Source: Nitrospira sp. MA-1 | GTDB lineage: Bacteria; Nitrospirota; Nitrospiria; Nitrospirales; UBA8639 | Direction of reading: 5' to 3' | DNA length: 64,000 bases | Assembly: GCA_032139905.1 (NCBI GenBank) | Contig: JAQJDB010000006.1 | Coordinates: 124,001-188,000 of the forward strand | Shown: piece by piece, positions 9,130 through 17,573 of the stretch | Layout of the letters: each line of letters begins with the position of its first letter | How positions within the stretch are numbered: the first letter of the stretch is position 1 | The notes under the pieces: model-generated | The model's database searches: none | Told to the model about the DNA's origin: nothing | What the model saw: the letters and a program-made list of their open reading frames with translations, nothing else | Made by a program: the position numbers and the translations under genes

Positions 9130-9762
9130 GAGGTATGAGTATTGGGTTTTTCTTCTTTTTCTCTTGGGGTCCAGGAGATATTAAACAAATACGGCGCATA
9201 ACGAAATCACAATTTTTTGTTTTGTTGGGTTATCTTGGAGAAGCCATACTTACCCGTCAATCGTTTTTATCCATATTTTTGATTTTTGGTACGGAATTAG
9301 CGACGTTATGGATTGATCCATGTATGTCGGGACGAGGCGGATTATCAAAACAAAGAAATCACACTAGTATCTGTTTGTATCTTCAATCCATACCTTCCAA
9401 GAAGTCCTCCATCAGTTTAAGCTGATTCGGAATTCCGCTACCCTCCTGGGAGTGCTTTAAATGGGAACGATGCCACATTTTCTTCGTCTGCCACGGTTAG
9501 CCTTTTCCCTTTGACAACTTTGACAATCCGGTTGTTCCCATGGTGCAGGAGCATGCCTGTTCTGTTCCCAAAACTCTTAAGGTTCTTTCCCATATAGCCG
9601 ATTTATTTCCGTATGCCACGCCAGGGATTTGGTGGAGATGTTTTGGTGAGTTCTTTACCGTTGGAATAACCCAGCCTCCGGCAAAGAATTTAGAACCACG
9701 CGATATCACAAAATAAGTTGCAACGCCACCTCGGTAGAGGGATTTCGACGGATATTTTCGCG
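9130..9762. other. Divergent intergenic region
   Basis: About 630 bases between the leftward acyltransferase gene and the rightward kinase array, so promoters for both should lie here. Short open frames on both strands lack ribosome sites or motifs. I could not fix a convincing -35/-10 pair. Confidence 0.4.
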
Positions 9763-10623
9763 ATGACGACTCGTACGGAAACATCAGGATTTTCGGAAGG
9801 CCACATGGAAGCAGTGGGGGAATCCATCTTCCATCGAATGCGAAACGTCCTGAATAGCATCCATGTGTCTGCCGGACTTATTCACCATCGGCTTCGGGAA
9901 TCTCATGTGGCTGATGTTGGGCGGGTTGCGGATATGCTCGAGGCCCATAGTCATGATTACGGGTGGTATCTCACTCAGGATCCCAAAGGGAAAAAGATTC
10001 CGAATTTCTTGGGGCAATTGAATGAGGAATTGTCACAGAACCATCTCGATACCCTGACCGAATTGACCACGCTCAATTATCACCTGGAGCAATTGGAATA
10101 TTATTTGACGGTTGGCCAAACGCCCCATCGCGTGGGGGGATTTAAAGATACCATTCAGTTTGCAGCGATTATGGATGAGGCTTTGGCATCCCATCAGTGT
10201 GAATTGGATCGGATGGGGGTCCAAGTGTGTCGGGAGTACCAAAGGGTTGGCGAAGGTATTCTAGAAGTATCCAAGCTTCTCCGCATTCTGGTGAATTTAA
10301 TCCGGAATGCGATCAATGGGATGAGGGAGATAACTAGTTGGACTCATCGCCTCACTCTTTATGTCTTTCCCTGTCCGGACCGAGAAGGGTTTGTTCGTTT
10401 GCAGGTTGCTGATACTGGAAGGGGAATTCCTTTAGAAGGTCTGACTCGGGTGTTTTCTCCACAGGCTTCTGGGGAGCAAACAGACCTGTTACCGAATCTT
10501 CATGCTAGTGCTCTAGCGGCCAAAGAGCTTACTGGGTCACTGCGGGTGTGGAGTGATGGTCTGATGCAGGGGGCAATATTTACTCTTGATTTGCCAGTTA
10601 TTCACATGGAGGGAGAACGGTAA
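9763..10623 (+). CDS. Soluble histidine-kinase-like protein with degenerate ATP lid
   Basis: 286 residues from ATG 9763; a TTG 45 bases upstream is in frame but less likely. There is no sensor or membrane segment. The phosphoacceptor helix contains 'FH24RMRNVLNSIHV', matching '[13 protein letters not shown]' in the two kinases downstream. A family motif 'YLTQDPKGKKIP' follows about 60 residues later. The HATPase_c domain keeps an N-box ('LLRILVNLIRNAINGM') and G1 ('VADTGRGIP'). The F-box is odd ('VFSPQAS'), and the glycine-rich G2 loop (GxGxGL) is replaced by 'LPNLHASALAAK'. ATP turnover is therefore doubtful; it may be a pseudokinase, scaffold or phosphotransfer partner. Its stop overlaps the start of the receiver gene by one base (TAATG). 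Confidence 0.75.
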   Translation: MTTRTETSGFSEGHMEAVGESIFHRMRNVLNSIHVSAGLIHHRLRESHVADVGRVADMLEAHSHDYGWYLTQDPKGKKIPNFLGQLNEELSQNHLDTLTELTTLNYHLEQLEYYLTVGQTPHRVGGFKDTIQFAAIMDEALASHQCELDRMGVQVCREYQRVGEGILEVSKLLRILVNLIRNAINGMREITSWTHRLTLYVFPCPDREGFVRLQVADTGRGIPLEGLTRVFSPQASGEQTDLLPNLHASALAAKELTGSLRVWSDGLMQGAIFTLDLPVIHMEGER

Positions 10624-11186
10624 TGGAGAAGGAACAAGCCAACCGGCGTATTTTGGTGATTGATGATAATGTGGCGATCCACGAAGATTTTCGAAAAATT
10701 CTTGAGCGATCATTAGACACCTCGCTGCTGCAAGAAGTTCGGGCGGAATTGTTTGATGATGTGGAAGAACAAAAAATTGTTGAAAAGTTTGACGTCGATA
10801 CTGCGGACCAAGGGCAAATGGGGCACCGGATGGTGCAAGATGCGATGAAGGCTGAACGGCCGTATGCGGTTGCCTTTGTGGATATGCGTATGCCCCCAGG
10901 TTGGGATGGAGTAGAGACGGTGGAGCATCTGTGGCAAGAAGATCCTGATTTGCAGGTCGTGATCTGTACGGCTTTTTCGGACCATGCGTGGGAAGATGTC
11001 ATCCAACGATTGAATAAAAATGGCCAACTCCTCATCTTGCGAAAGCCGTTTGATAATATTGAAGTGTGGCAGTTGGCCAATTCCCTTACCAAGCGTTGGG
11101 CGGAATCGTGTCAAGCAAAGTCACAGTTAGAACTATTGGCCAAATGGGCAGAAGAACGAGCAGAAGAAACCATAAAATCCTTTTGA
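10623..11186 (+). CDS. Response regulator, receiver domain with insertion
   Basis: 187 residues. Acidic pair D14-D15, phospho-acceptor D87 in 'AFVDMRMPPGWDG', conserved Thr in 'VICTAF' and Lys141 in 'ILRKPFD' make a complete receiver. About 70 residues separate the acidic pair from D87, some 30 more than in CheY, so there is an insertion ('EVRAELFDDVEEQKIVEKF' and following). There is no DNA-binding or enzymatic output; the last ~30 residues are a charged helix. It is coupled to the kinase-like gene before it. Its receiver closely resembles the one at the front of the hybrid kinase at 12743, including 'VWQLA/STALT' after the lysine. Confidence 0.85.
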   Translation: MEKEQANRRILVIDDNVAIHEDFRKILERSLDTSLLQEVRAELFDDVEEQKIVEKFDVDTADQGQMGHRMVQDAMKAERPYAVAFVDMRMPPGWDGVETVEHLWQEDPDLQVVICTAFSDHAWEDVIQRLNKNGQLLILRKPFDNIEVWQLANSLTKRWAESCQAKSQLELLAKWAEERAEETIKSF

Positions 11187-11453
11187 CGCCAGGGAATCTA
11201 GGTTCGGCCGTTTGGGACCTTTCCATTTAAAAGGGTATTTCTGGAGAAGATAGGGGACTCCCGTTACTGGGTGCGCAATTTGTCGTCATGCCAGGGAATC
11301 CTCAACTCAGGGGATTCTGTGAATGAGATGCCAGCGGTGTTCAAGACGAAACTTCATTTATCCACCGTGTGATGCTGTTTTGCCATTTCATGAGTTGTTT
11401 ATCGTTCAAAATTGATTTTCTCTCCTTACCTTCTTCATGGAATGGTTCATGTC

Positions 11454-12746
11454 ATGTCGGAATCTAATGGGCAGGTGATTCCGAAATTTCCGCTGCTCCG
11501 TGTGGTGATGGTGGGAATTCAGGAAAGTGACCTTTCCCCATCCTTTCATCGCGTGTTGGCTTCTCAGGGCCCCATACTTCAAGTCACTTGGCTTGATTAT
11601 GCCTCAATGCACCCTTCCTGTTTTGATTCCCACAACCCATTTGATCTCATTCTCGTTGACTGTCGGGTAAACCGGAGGGGGAGGGATATTGCTTGCGATA
11701 TCAAAAAAATCTGGGGCAATGCGTTCATTTTGGGATTGATTGATGGAGAGAGTTCCGCTGTTGAGCTGGAAGACGACTCGGCTATCGATTGGCTGGTTAA
11801 TGAAAAAATGGAGGGTATCGCGATGCCCTGGGCCATTCGAGAGGGGTTGGTTCGACGTCGGGGTTTGATCGAACGTGAGCATTTGCGCAGGCAGGTTGAA
11901 GGTGCCTCATATGGTAATGAGATGGCTGATGTTGCCTCAACCGTATTGCACAATGTGGGCAATGTGCTCAATAGCATTAATGTGGCCGTGCATGTGGTTC
12001 ATGAGTTAATGAATCAGTCTTCGATAATTCTGGTTCATCGAATCGCGGAACTGTTAAAGAATCATGAGGAGAATTGGGAAATCTATCTGACTCAGGATCC
12101 AAAAGGGAAACGGATTCCTCCGGCGATTATGAAATTGGGGAGCCACCTCATAGCAGAGCAACAGACCATGCTAAAAGAATTGGAAGGCCTGGTTCGCAAT
12201 ATTGATCATGTCAAACAAATTATCATTTCACATCAGTCGATGGCGAAGTCTCGGGGTATCATCGAGGCTCTCTCTGTTGTGGAACTTCTGAATCAAGCCG
12301 TGGAGTTAAGTTTTCACGCTGGAGATGCGAAATGGATCAGGATCAAACGAGACTATCAGTCTGTGCCGCCTGTCGTGACCGATCGGCATCAGTTGCTTCA
12401 AATTCTGGTGAATCTGCTGCGAAATGCTAAACAGGCGATGCAATTACAGGTCGGAGTTGATCATCTGCTCACCATACGAGTAGAAGGTCGCACGGATGAT
12501 GGGTTGTCGGTTGTCATCGCAATTCAAGATACCGGCATTGGAATTGCGCCTGAACATTTGGCCAGAATGTTTACTCGCGGTTTTACGACCAAGCATGATG
12601 GCAATGGGATTGGTCTGCATAGTTCGATGGTTACGATTCATCGTATGGGTGGGATGTTAAAGGCCCATAGTGATGGGATTGGCACCGGCGCGACCTTGAC
12701 ACTAATTCTTCCGGTTGAGGCAGGGGCAGGGGCAGGACAGGCATGA
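11454..12746 (+). CDS. Receiver-like plus histidine kinase (HNxGNxLNS type)
   Basis: About 430 residues. ATG 11454 is taken as start; ATG 11442 is four codons earlier and equally possible. The first ~120 residues look like a degenerate receiver: 'LRVVMVGI', then 'DLILVDCRV' with an Asp in the acceptor position, but the acidic pair is missing. Then comes the phosphoacceptor helix 'TVLH166[11 protein letters not shown]', the family motif 'YLTQDPKGKRIP', and a full HATPase_c domain: N-box 'LLQILVNLLRNAKQAM', G1 'IQDTGIGIA', F 'MFTRGFTTK', G2 'GNGIGLHSS'. Of the three related kinases in this array it has the best-preserved ATP site. It is soluble. Its stop overlaps the following hybrid kinase start as ATGA. 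Confidence 0.8.
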   Translation: MSESNGQVIPKFPLLRVVMVGIQESDLSPSFHRVLASQGPILQVTWLDYASMHPSCFDSHNPFDLILVDCRVNRRGRDIACDIKKIWGNAFILGLIDGESSAVELEDDSAIDWLVNEKMEGIAMPWAIREGLVRRRGLIEREHLRRQVEGASYGNEMADVASTVLHNVGNVLNSINVAVHVVHELMNQSSIILVHRIAELLKNHEENWEIYLTQDPKGKRIPPAIMKLGSHLIAEQQTMLKELEGLVRNIDHVKQIIISHQSMAKSRGIIEALSVVELLNQAVELSFHAGDAKWIRIKRDYQSVPPVVTDRHQLLQILVNLLRNAKQAMQLQVGVDHLLTIRVEGRTDDGLSVVIAIQDTGIGIAPEHLARMFTRGFTTKHDGNGIGLHSSMVTIHRMGGMLKAHSDGIGTGATLTLILPVEAGAGAGQA

Positions 12747-14203
12747 ATCCCGTCTGTACTCTAAATCGACGGATCTTAGTGATAGATGATAGCCCGGACA
12801 TTTTGCAGGATTTCCGGAAGATTTTGTGTTCCGCAATTAGCCTCATTTCCAATGCGTGGCTTGAAAGCAGCCAGGATTTCTTTGACGGGCCCTTCCTGCA
12901 TCATGGCGAAGAACCCTTCGATCTCCATTGTGTGAACAATGGGGAGTCAGGGCGTGATGTGGTCGCGCAGGCTAAGGAACGGGGTTCGCCCTTTGCGGTG
13001 GTGTTCCTGGATGTGCAATTGCCCAATGGTTGGGACGGGATTGAAACGGTTGAGCGAATTTGGGATGAGGATTCTGACGTACAGGTGGTGTTGTGTACGG
13101 CCTATCCCGATTTTGGTTGGTCGGCCGTATTGCCTCGATTAGGACATCGGGACCAGTTATTAATTCTACGAAAGCCCTTTGATCCGATTGAGGTATGGCA
13201 ATTGTCTACGGCTTTGACGATGAAATGGCATTGTGCCCAGCAGGCCCGGTTGCGGGTTCAGGAACTTGAACAGACCGTCATGACTCGCACGGGCCTTCTT
13301 GAAGAGACCAACCGTTGTTTGGAGCAGGATTTGCTCAGGCGGCAAGAGGTAGAAGTGGAGTTAGCTCAAGTGGTTTGTGATGTCCAAGAAAGAAATCTCG
13401 AACTTTCTGCTATGCGGGACCAAGCATTGAATGAAATCCATGAACGGGAACGAATCGAACGGATTTTACGTCACCAAACCGAAGAATTGGCCCGGTCGAA
13501 TCGGGACTTGGAGCAATTTGCATCGCTTGCAGCTCATGATTTACAGGAGCCCCTTCATTCAATCCAGGTATTTCTTGATCTCTTACAGGTGAAATATGGG
13601 TCAGCCCTCACCAGCCAAGGTCTGGGATATGTTGACCGAGTCAAAAACGCGGCGGATCGCATGCAACAGCTAATTCAGAGCCTGTTAGTGTATTCCAGGA
13701 TCGATTTGCCGCACACCTCAGGGGAGCCGCTTGTCTTGCGAGAAATGGTCGACGAAATCCTGTCGGATCTCGGCGCGCGGATCGAGGAAATGCAGGCGGT
13801 CGTGCAGATTGGGGAATTACCTACTATTTATGGAAATGCGTTTCAAGTCCGACAATTGTTACAAAACCTGCTCGGCAACGCCTTGAAATTTCATCGGCCG
13901 GGGGTTCCACCGGTCATTCGTATCACCGGGACGATTATTCAAAATCGACGTCACACCGGTTTAGGCCAACCTGGATGGCTTTGCCAAATTGAAATTCATG
14001 ACCAGGGCATAGGTATTCCATCAGAACAGTTCGGGAAAATTTTTGGGATGTTCAAAAGGCTGCATCGGAAAGATGAATTCGAAGGGACAGGGATTGGTTT
14101 GGCCGTATGTCAACGTATTGTCGAGAAGTGTGGTGGTGCCATTTCCGTTCGTTCCAAGTTGGGAGAAGGGTCTACCTTTATAGTTACGCTGCCAATTCAG
14201 TAA
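12743..14203 (+). CDS. Receiver-histidine kinase hybrid
   Basis: 486 residues. N-terminal receiver with D15-D16, acceptor D90 in 'VFLDVQLPNGWDG', Thr in 'VLCTAY' and Lys in 'ILRKPFD'. A ~90-residue coiled coil follows (from 'LEQTVMTRTGLLEETN' to 'RILRHQTEELARSNRDLEQF'). Then a conventional HisKA helix, 'ASLAAH265DLQEPLHSI', and a complete HATPase_c domain: N-box 'LLQNLLGNALKFH', G1 'HDQGIGIP', 'IFGMFKRLHRKDEFEGTGIGLAVC'. This matches cyanobacterial-phytochrome-like kinases rather than the HNxGN type next to it. Having the receiver in front suggests it is switched by phosphorylation from a neighbouring kinase and then phosphorylates another receiver. Coupled to the upstream gene by a 4-base overlap. 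Confidence 0.9.
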   Translation: MNPVCTLNRRILVIDDSPDILQDFRKILCSAISLISNAWLESSQDFFDGPFLHHGEEPFDLHCVNNGESGRDVVAQAKERGSPFAVVFLDVQLPNGWDGIETVERIWDEDSDVQVVLCTAYPDFGWSAVLPRLGHRDQLLILRKPFDPIEVWQLSTALTMKWHCAQQARLRVQELEQTVMTRTGLLEETNRCLEQDLLRRQEVEVELAQVVCDVQERNLELSAMRDQALNEIHERERIERILRHQTEELARSNRDLEQFASLAAHDLQEPLHSIQVFLDLLQVKYGSALTSQGLGYVDRVKNAADRMQQLIQSLLVYSRIDLPHTSGEPLVLREMVDEILSDLGARIEEMQAVVQIGELPTIYGNAFQVRQLLQNLLGNALKFHRPGVPPVIRITGTIIQNRRHTGLGQPGWLCQIEIHDQGIGIPSEQFGKIFGMFKRLHRKDEFEGTGIGLAVCQRIVEKCGGAISVRSKLGEGSTFIVTLPIQ

Positions 14204-14297
14204 TGGGGAGAACTGATGGCCGGTTTAAAAGCATTCGATTTTGGTTCATAGGGAATACGACCTTTTCAAATATATAAATAGTGAAGCTCAATATTTT

Positions 14298-16151
14298 ATG
14301 GTTCAGATTCCTGCGCATCGTCGTGTATTAGTGGTCGGGGCTCATCCCGAAACCCAAATCATGTTGCGCGATGCGTTGTCTGCGCCCGCTGTGGGTGACA
14401 TGTCAGTAGGGAGTTCCTTAAATGGCAAAAATTTGGCAACCTCTGGTATTCAGCCGTTTTTAACTCAGACCCAGTTCGCTCTTGTCAGCGTGGAAATGGG
14501 CCTCCATGTTTTGTCGAAGTTCGCGGAAGCTCAAGTTACTGGCAATCCTTTTGTTCTTGTCCTTATTGATGGGCGTTCAGAGGATTGGGAGGTCGTTCGA
14601 GACCTGGTGGAGTCGCTTTGGGAATATGATCAGACTTTACGGTGTATCTTCTGTCTTCCCCCTGATCGGGCATCCTGGCCCCATCGTCTGGTTGTGAGCC
14701 GTCCAGAGCAATGGGCGGTACTTCGGAGCCCTTTTCTTGAAGAAGAAGTCTTTCAACTAGCCAGTTGTTTGAGTCTGCCGTACCCGGTATCCGGTGAAAC
14801 TGTGCTCAATGGGGCAACCTATTCAGGGGAAAATGGCTGTCATTCCAAATCTCCTTCGGATCTCCATGTCCATAATGGTGAAGCGGCGACGGGAGCATTG
14901 GAATCCGCTCGTGGTGAATTGGCTGCTTCCAGATATTATGTTGATAATATCCTCCGCTCCATGGCGGATTCTCTGCTAGTCATTAACGCAGATATGACTA
15001 TTGGGGCGGTGAATCCTTCCTTGCTAAATCTTTTAGGCTATCAGGAGGATGAACTCATCGGGGAGTCGCCCGGTTTGATTTTTGGCGAAGAATTTTCCCA
15101 AGGTGCGATCATCGAAAACCTCTTACTTCAAGGATCGGTGAGTGGCGTGGAATCCAGTTTCCTGACTCATGAGGGTCAGAAAATCACCATTTCAGTCTCT
15201 GGTTCGATGATGCAGGACCTGCAGGGACAATTTCAGGGGTTGGTGTGTGTTGCCCAGGATATTACCGAACGAAAGCGAATGGAAGAAGAGAAGCTGCAGT
15301 TGAATGAGCGGTTAATGGAAACGTCAAGGCAGTTGGGAATGGCCGAAGTAGCGACGGGTGTCCTGCATAACGTGGGCAATGTGTTAAATAGCATTAATGT
15401 ATCTATCGGAGTCATCACGGATCTTTTGAAAAATTCGATGGTCGAGGATGTGGGTCGAATTTCACAGTTATTGGACAAGCATCATGAAGATCTAGGAACC
15501 TACTTATCGCAGAATCCCAAGGGGAAACAAGTCCCCGGTTATCTGGAGAAATTATCGGGGCAATTGAAGGAGGAAAAGCGAGTGGCTCTATTGGAATTAG
15601 ATCGATTGCGGGAGTATGCCGGGCATGCTCAGCAATGTGTTGCGACCCAACAGGATCTGGCCAAGCCAAGCGGGATGACGGAACCGGTATGTGTGGCTGA
15701 GGTGGTAGCCGAGGCCCTGGCAGTTAACCAAGAGATGTTGGAGGAAACCAAAATTACGGTCATTCAGGAGTTTCAGGAAGTGCCACAGCTCATCGTGGAT
15801 AAGCATCAACTCCTTCAAATTTTGGGGGATGTCATTCGCAATGCCTGTCAGGCCATGGAGTCGGTTGCCCGGAGAGACTTAGTTGTTCGTGTCAAGCTCG
15901 TCATTGGTCCTCCGGATTCTATTTGCCTGGAAGTTCAGGATACCGGCAGCGGGATTCCTCCCGACGACCTTACGAAAGTTTTTGGGCAAGGGTATAGCAC
16001 CAAATATGGAGGACGGGGCTTGAGTCTGCATCATGGAGCGTTGATGGCAAAAAATATGTGTGGCGCACTTCGCGCCCACAGTGAGGGCCTAGGACAAGGC
16101 GCCACGTTTTTTCTAGACCTGCCTGGGAATTTTCATTTTCCCGATTTGTAA
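14298..16151 (+). CDS. PAS-containing histidine kinase (HNxGNxLNS type)
   Basis: 617 residues from ATG 14298; a TTG at 14241 would add 19. Residues ~1-180 resemble a receiver without clear acidic residues ('[16 protein letters not shown]', '[16 protein letters not shown]'). A PAS domain spans ~215-335, beginning near '[19 protein letters not shown]' and ending '[15 protein letters not shown]'. The phosphoacceptor helix is 'GVLH357[11 protein letters not shown]', with the family motif '[12 protein letters not shown]' after it. The HATPase_c domain has N-box '[16 protein letters not shown]' and G1 'VQDTGSGIP', but its G2 loop is '[10 protein letters not shown]', with one glycine replaced. Cytoplasmic; the PAS ligand is unknown. 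It is the third related kinase in the array, 94 bases after the hybrid. Confidence 0.85.
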   Translation: MVQIPAHRRVLVVGAHPETQIMLRDALSAPAVGDMSVGSSLNGKNLATSGIQPFLTQTQFALVSVEMGLHVLSKFAEAQVTGNPFVLVLIDGRSEDWEVVRDLVESLWEYDQTLRCIFCLPPDRASWPHRLVVSRPEQWAVLRSPFLEEEVFQLASCLSLPYPVSGETVLNGATYSGENGCHSKSPSDLHVHNGEAATGALESARGELAASRYYVDNILRSMADSLLVINADMTIGAVNPSLLNLLGYQEDELIGESPGLIFGEEFSQGAIIENLLLQGSVSGVESSFLTHEGQKITISVSGSMMQDLQGQFQGLVCVAQDITERKRMEEEKLQLNERLMETSRQLGMAEVATGVLHNVGNVLNSINVSIGVITDLLKNSMVEDVGRISQLLDKHHEDLGTYLSQNPKGKQVPGYLEKLSGQLKEEKRVALLELDRLREYAGHAQQCVATQQDLAKPSGMTEPVCVAEVVAEALAVNQEMLEETKITVIQEFQEVPQLIVDKHQLLQILGDVIRNACQAMESVARRDLVVRVKLVIGPPDSICLEVQDTGSGIPPDDLTKVFGQGYSTKYGGRGLSLHHGALMAKNMCGALRAHSEGLGQGATFFLDLPGNFHFPDL

Positions 16152-16365
16152 TTTCTCCCTCCAGCCAATTCAATCATTCTTTCTGCGCGCCTCTTTATGA
16201 GTGTTGCGTTGTACTGTTGTTTCTTTCTATTGATTAGCATTTTTCATGTCCTGTCTCACGGGTTTGCACCTCAAGAGTCAGTTTGGTGAAGCCGAGAAAA
16301 ATTGAAGGAGTAAGAGGACGCTTTCCGGCTTCGATAATCCTTCTGTGTTTCTTGGAGTATCGCAT

Positions 16366-17214
16366 GTGACTGAATATTGGCCTCGAACAGAGGATGACTC
16401 TTGGGATGGGGATGGAGAAAGGACCCACGAGAGCTGGGGGGCTTTGTCTTATGGTGGGGAGTCACTGGCGCCTTGGTCAGGATCATTTTCACCCAGATTG
16501 TTGATACGAGGGCATACAAGTTTTGATGAGCTTCAAGCCCAAAAGTTATCTCATTTTGACCGTGAGGTGAAAGTGCATGTGGAGGCTGTTTCGGGTGATG
16601 CAGGAATGATCCCGGTTGATCTGGAGCGCGCTTTAGAATTTGGGGTCGAAGTGTTTCTCCTATCCGAAGGATGCGCAGTAGAGTCTTCGCGTATTGTAAG
16701 TTTGTGGAGGCATAGCCTCAGAACGGGATACCTTGCTGCGTTGATTGCCTTGAATCAGGGGTCGAATCAACGCATGGTGTGGCAATCGTTTGTGGGAGGG
16801 GTGCTTCATGATATTGGCATGCTCGTGTTTTTGACTCAGCAGCCGGAGATGTTCACGACCGTCGTAGAGATAGCCCAATGCCGAGGAGGGAACTTGGCCG
16901 TGCTGGAAAGACAGGTCTTGGGGTACACACACGGGGAAAGTGGAGTCACTTTTCTGGCACGATGGGGTATAGAGGATATGTTACTTGCGATTGTGGCGTT
17001 CCATGATGATCCATCGAAGGTTCCCCATACGACCTTCTGTCCATTGACGGCTGTGTATGCCGCAAATTTTGTTGAGGGGGGAGGGATCGCTCAGGATGGG
17101 GATGGAGTCATTGGGAAAGATGGAGAAGAGTATTTAACCCGGTTAGGTCTGTGGGATGATCTACCGATTTGGCAAAGCTGGATGCCAAATATTCAGCAGA
17201 TGGCGATTCATTAA
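16366..17214 (+). CDS. HDOD/HD-domain protein
   Basis: 282 residues from GTG 16366, preferred because GGAG at 16354-16357 is spaced eight bases before it; GTG 16345 is an alternative. The N-terminal ~100 residues are acidic and unrecognised. From about residue 105 an HD/HDOD-type helical domain is visible: 'SLWRHSLRTGYLAALIA', 'GGVLHDIGMLVF', 'LERQVLGYTHGESGVTFLARWGI' and 'AIVAFHDDPS'. The HD pair and flanking histidines are present, so metal-dependent phosphohydrolase activity is possible, although most HDOD proteins are non-enzymatic signalling adaptors. Its place at the end of the kinase array suggests it is an output or partner of that phosphorelay. Confidence 0.7.
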   Translation: MTEYWPRTEDDSWDGDGERTHESWGALSYGGESLAPWSGSFSPRLLIRGHTSFDELQAQKLSHFDREVKVHVEAVSGDAGMIPVDLERALEFGVEVFLLSEGCAVESSRIVSLWRHSLRTGYLAALIALNQGSNQRMVWQSFVGGVLHDIGMLVFLTQQPEMFTTVVEIAQCRGGNLAVLERQVLGYTHGESGVTFLARWGIEDMLLAIVAFHDDPSKVPHTTFCPLTAVYAANFVEGGGIAQDGDGVIGKDGEEYLTRLGLWDDLPIWQSWMPNIQQMAIH

Positions 17215-17573
17215 ATACGAGTGGCACTCAATTCATTATTCAACGGTGTGCATGTTCACTAATCGGCCTCCCTTGTTTTTATTCAGATGCTTCTCCTTAC
17301 TTTCTTTAGCATTTGTCTAGATATTTTTCCTCATTTGTGTTTTTAGCCTGGTCTGAAATTCCTGAATTCTTTGGGTTCCCATTGTCAGGAAGAGGGTGTA
17401 GGATTTGTCTGAAGGGTGCGTCTCTGAATTATAGAAATGCGGGGGGGAATGAGGGCAGGTCCTTGGACGACTCGTATATTGTCACACTCTTGATTGGAAT
17501 TTTCTGGCACTCTGGTGATTGTATGCATAACGAATACTGGGTAAGCTGGTAGATAATGATGTTGAGGAGGGGC
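17215..17573. other. Intergenic region before the transglycosylase gene
   Basis: About 360 bases, T-rich, with no supported gene and no clear promoter. The strong ribosome site of the next gene (GAGGAGGGG, 17564-17572) is at its end. Confidence 0.4.
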
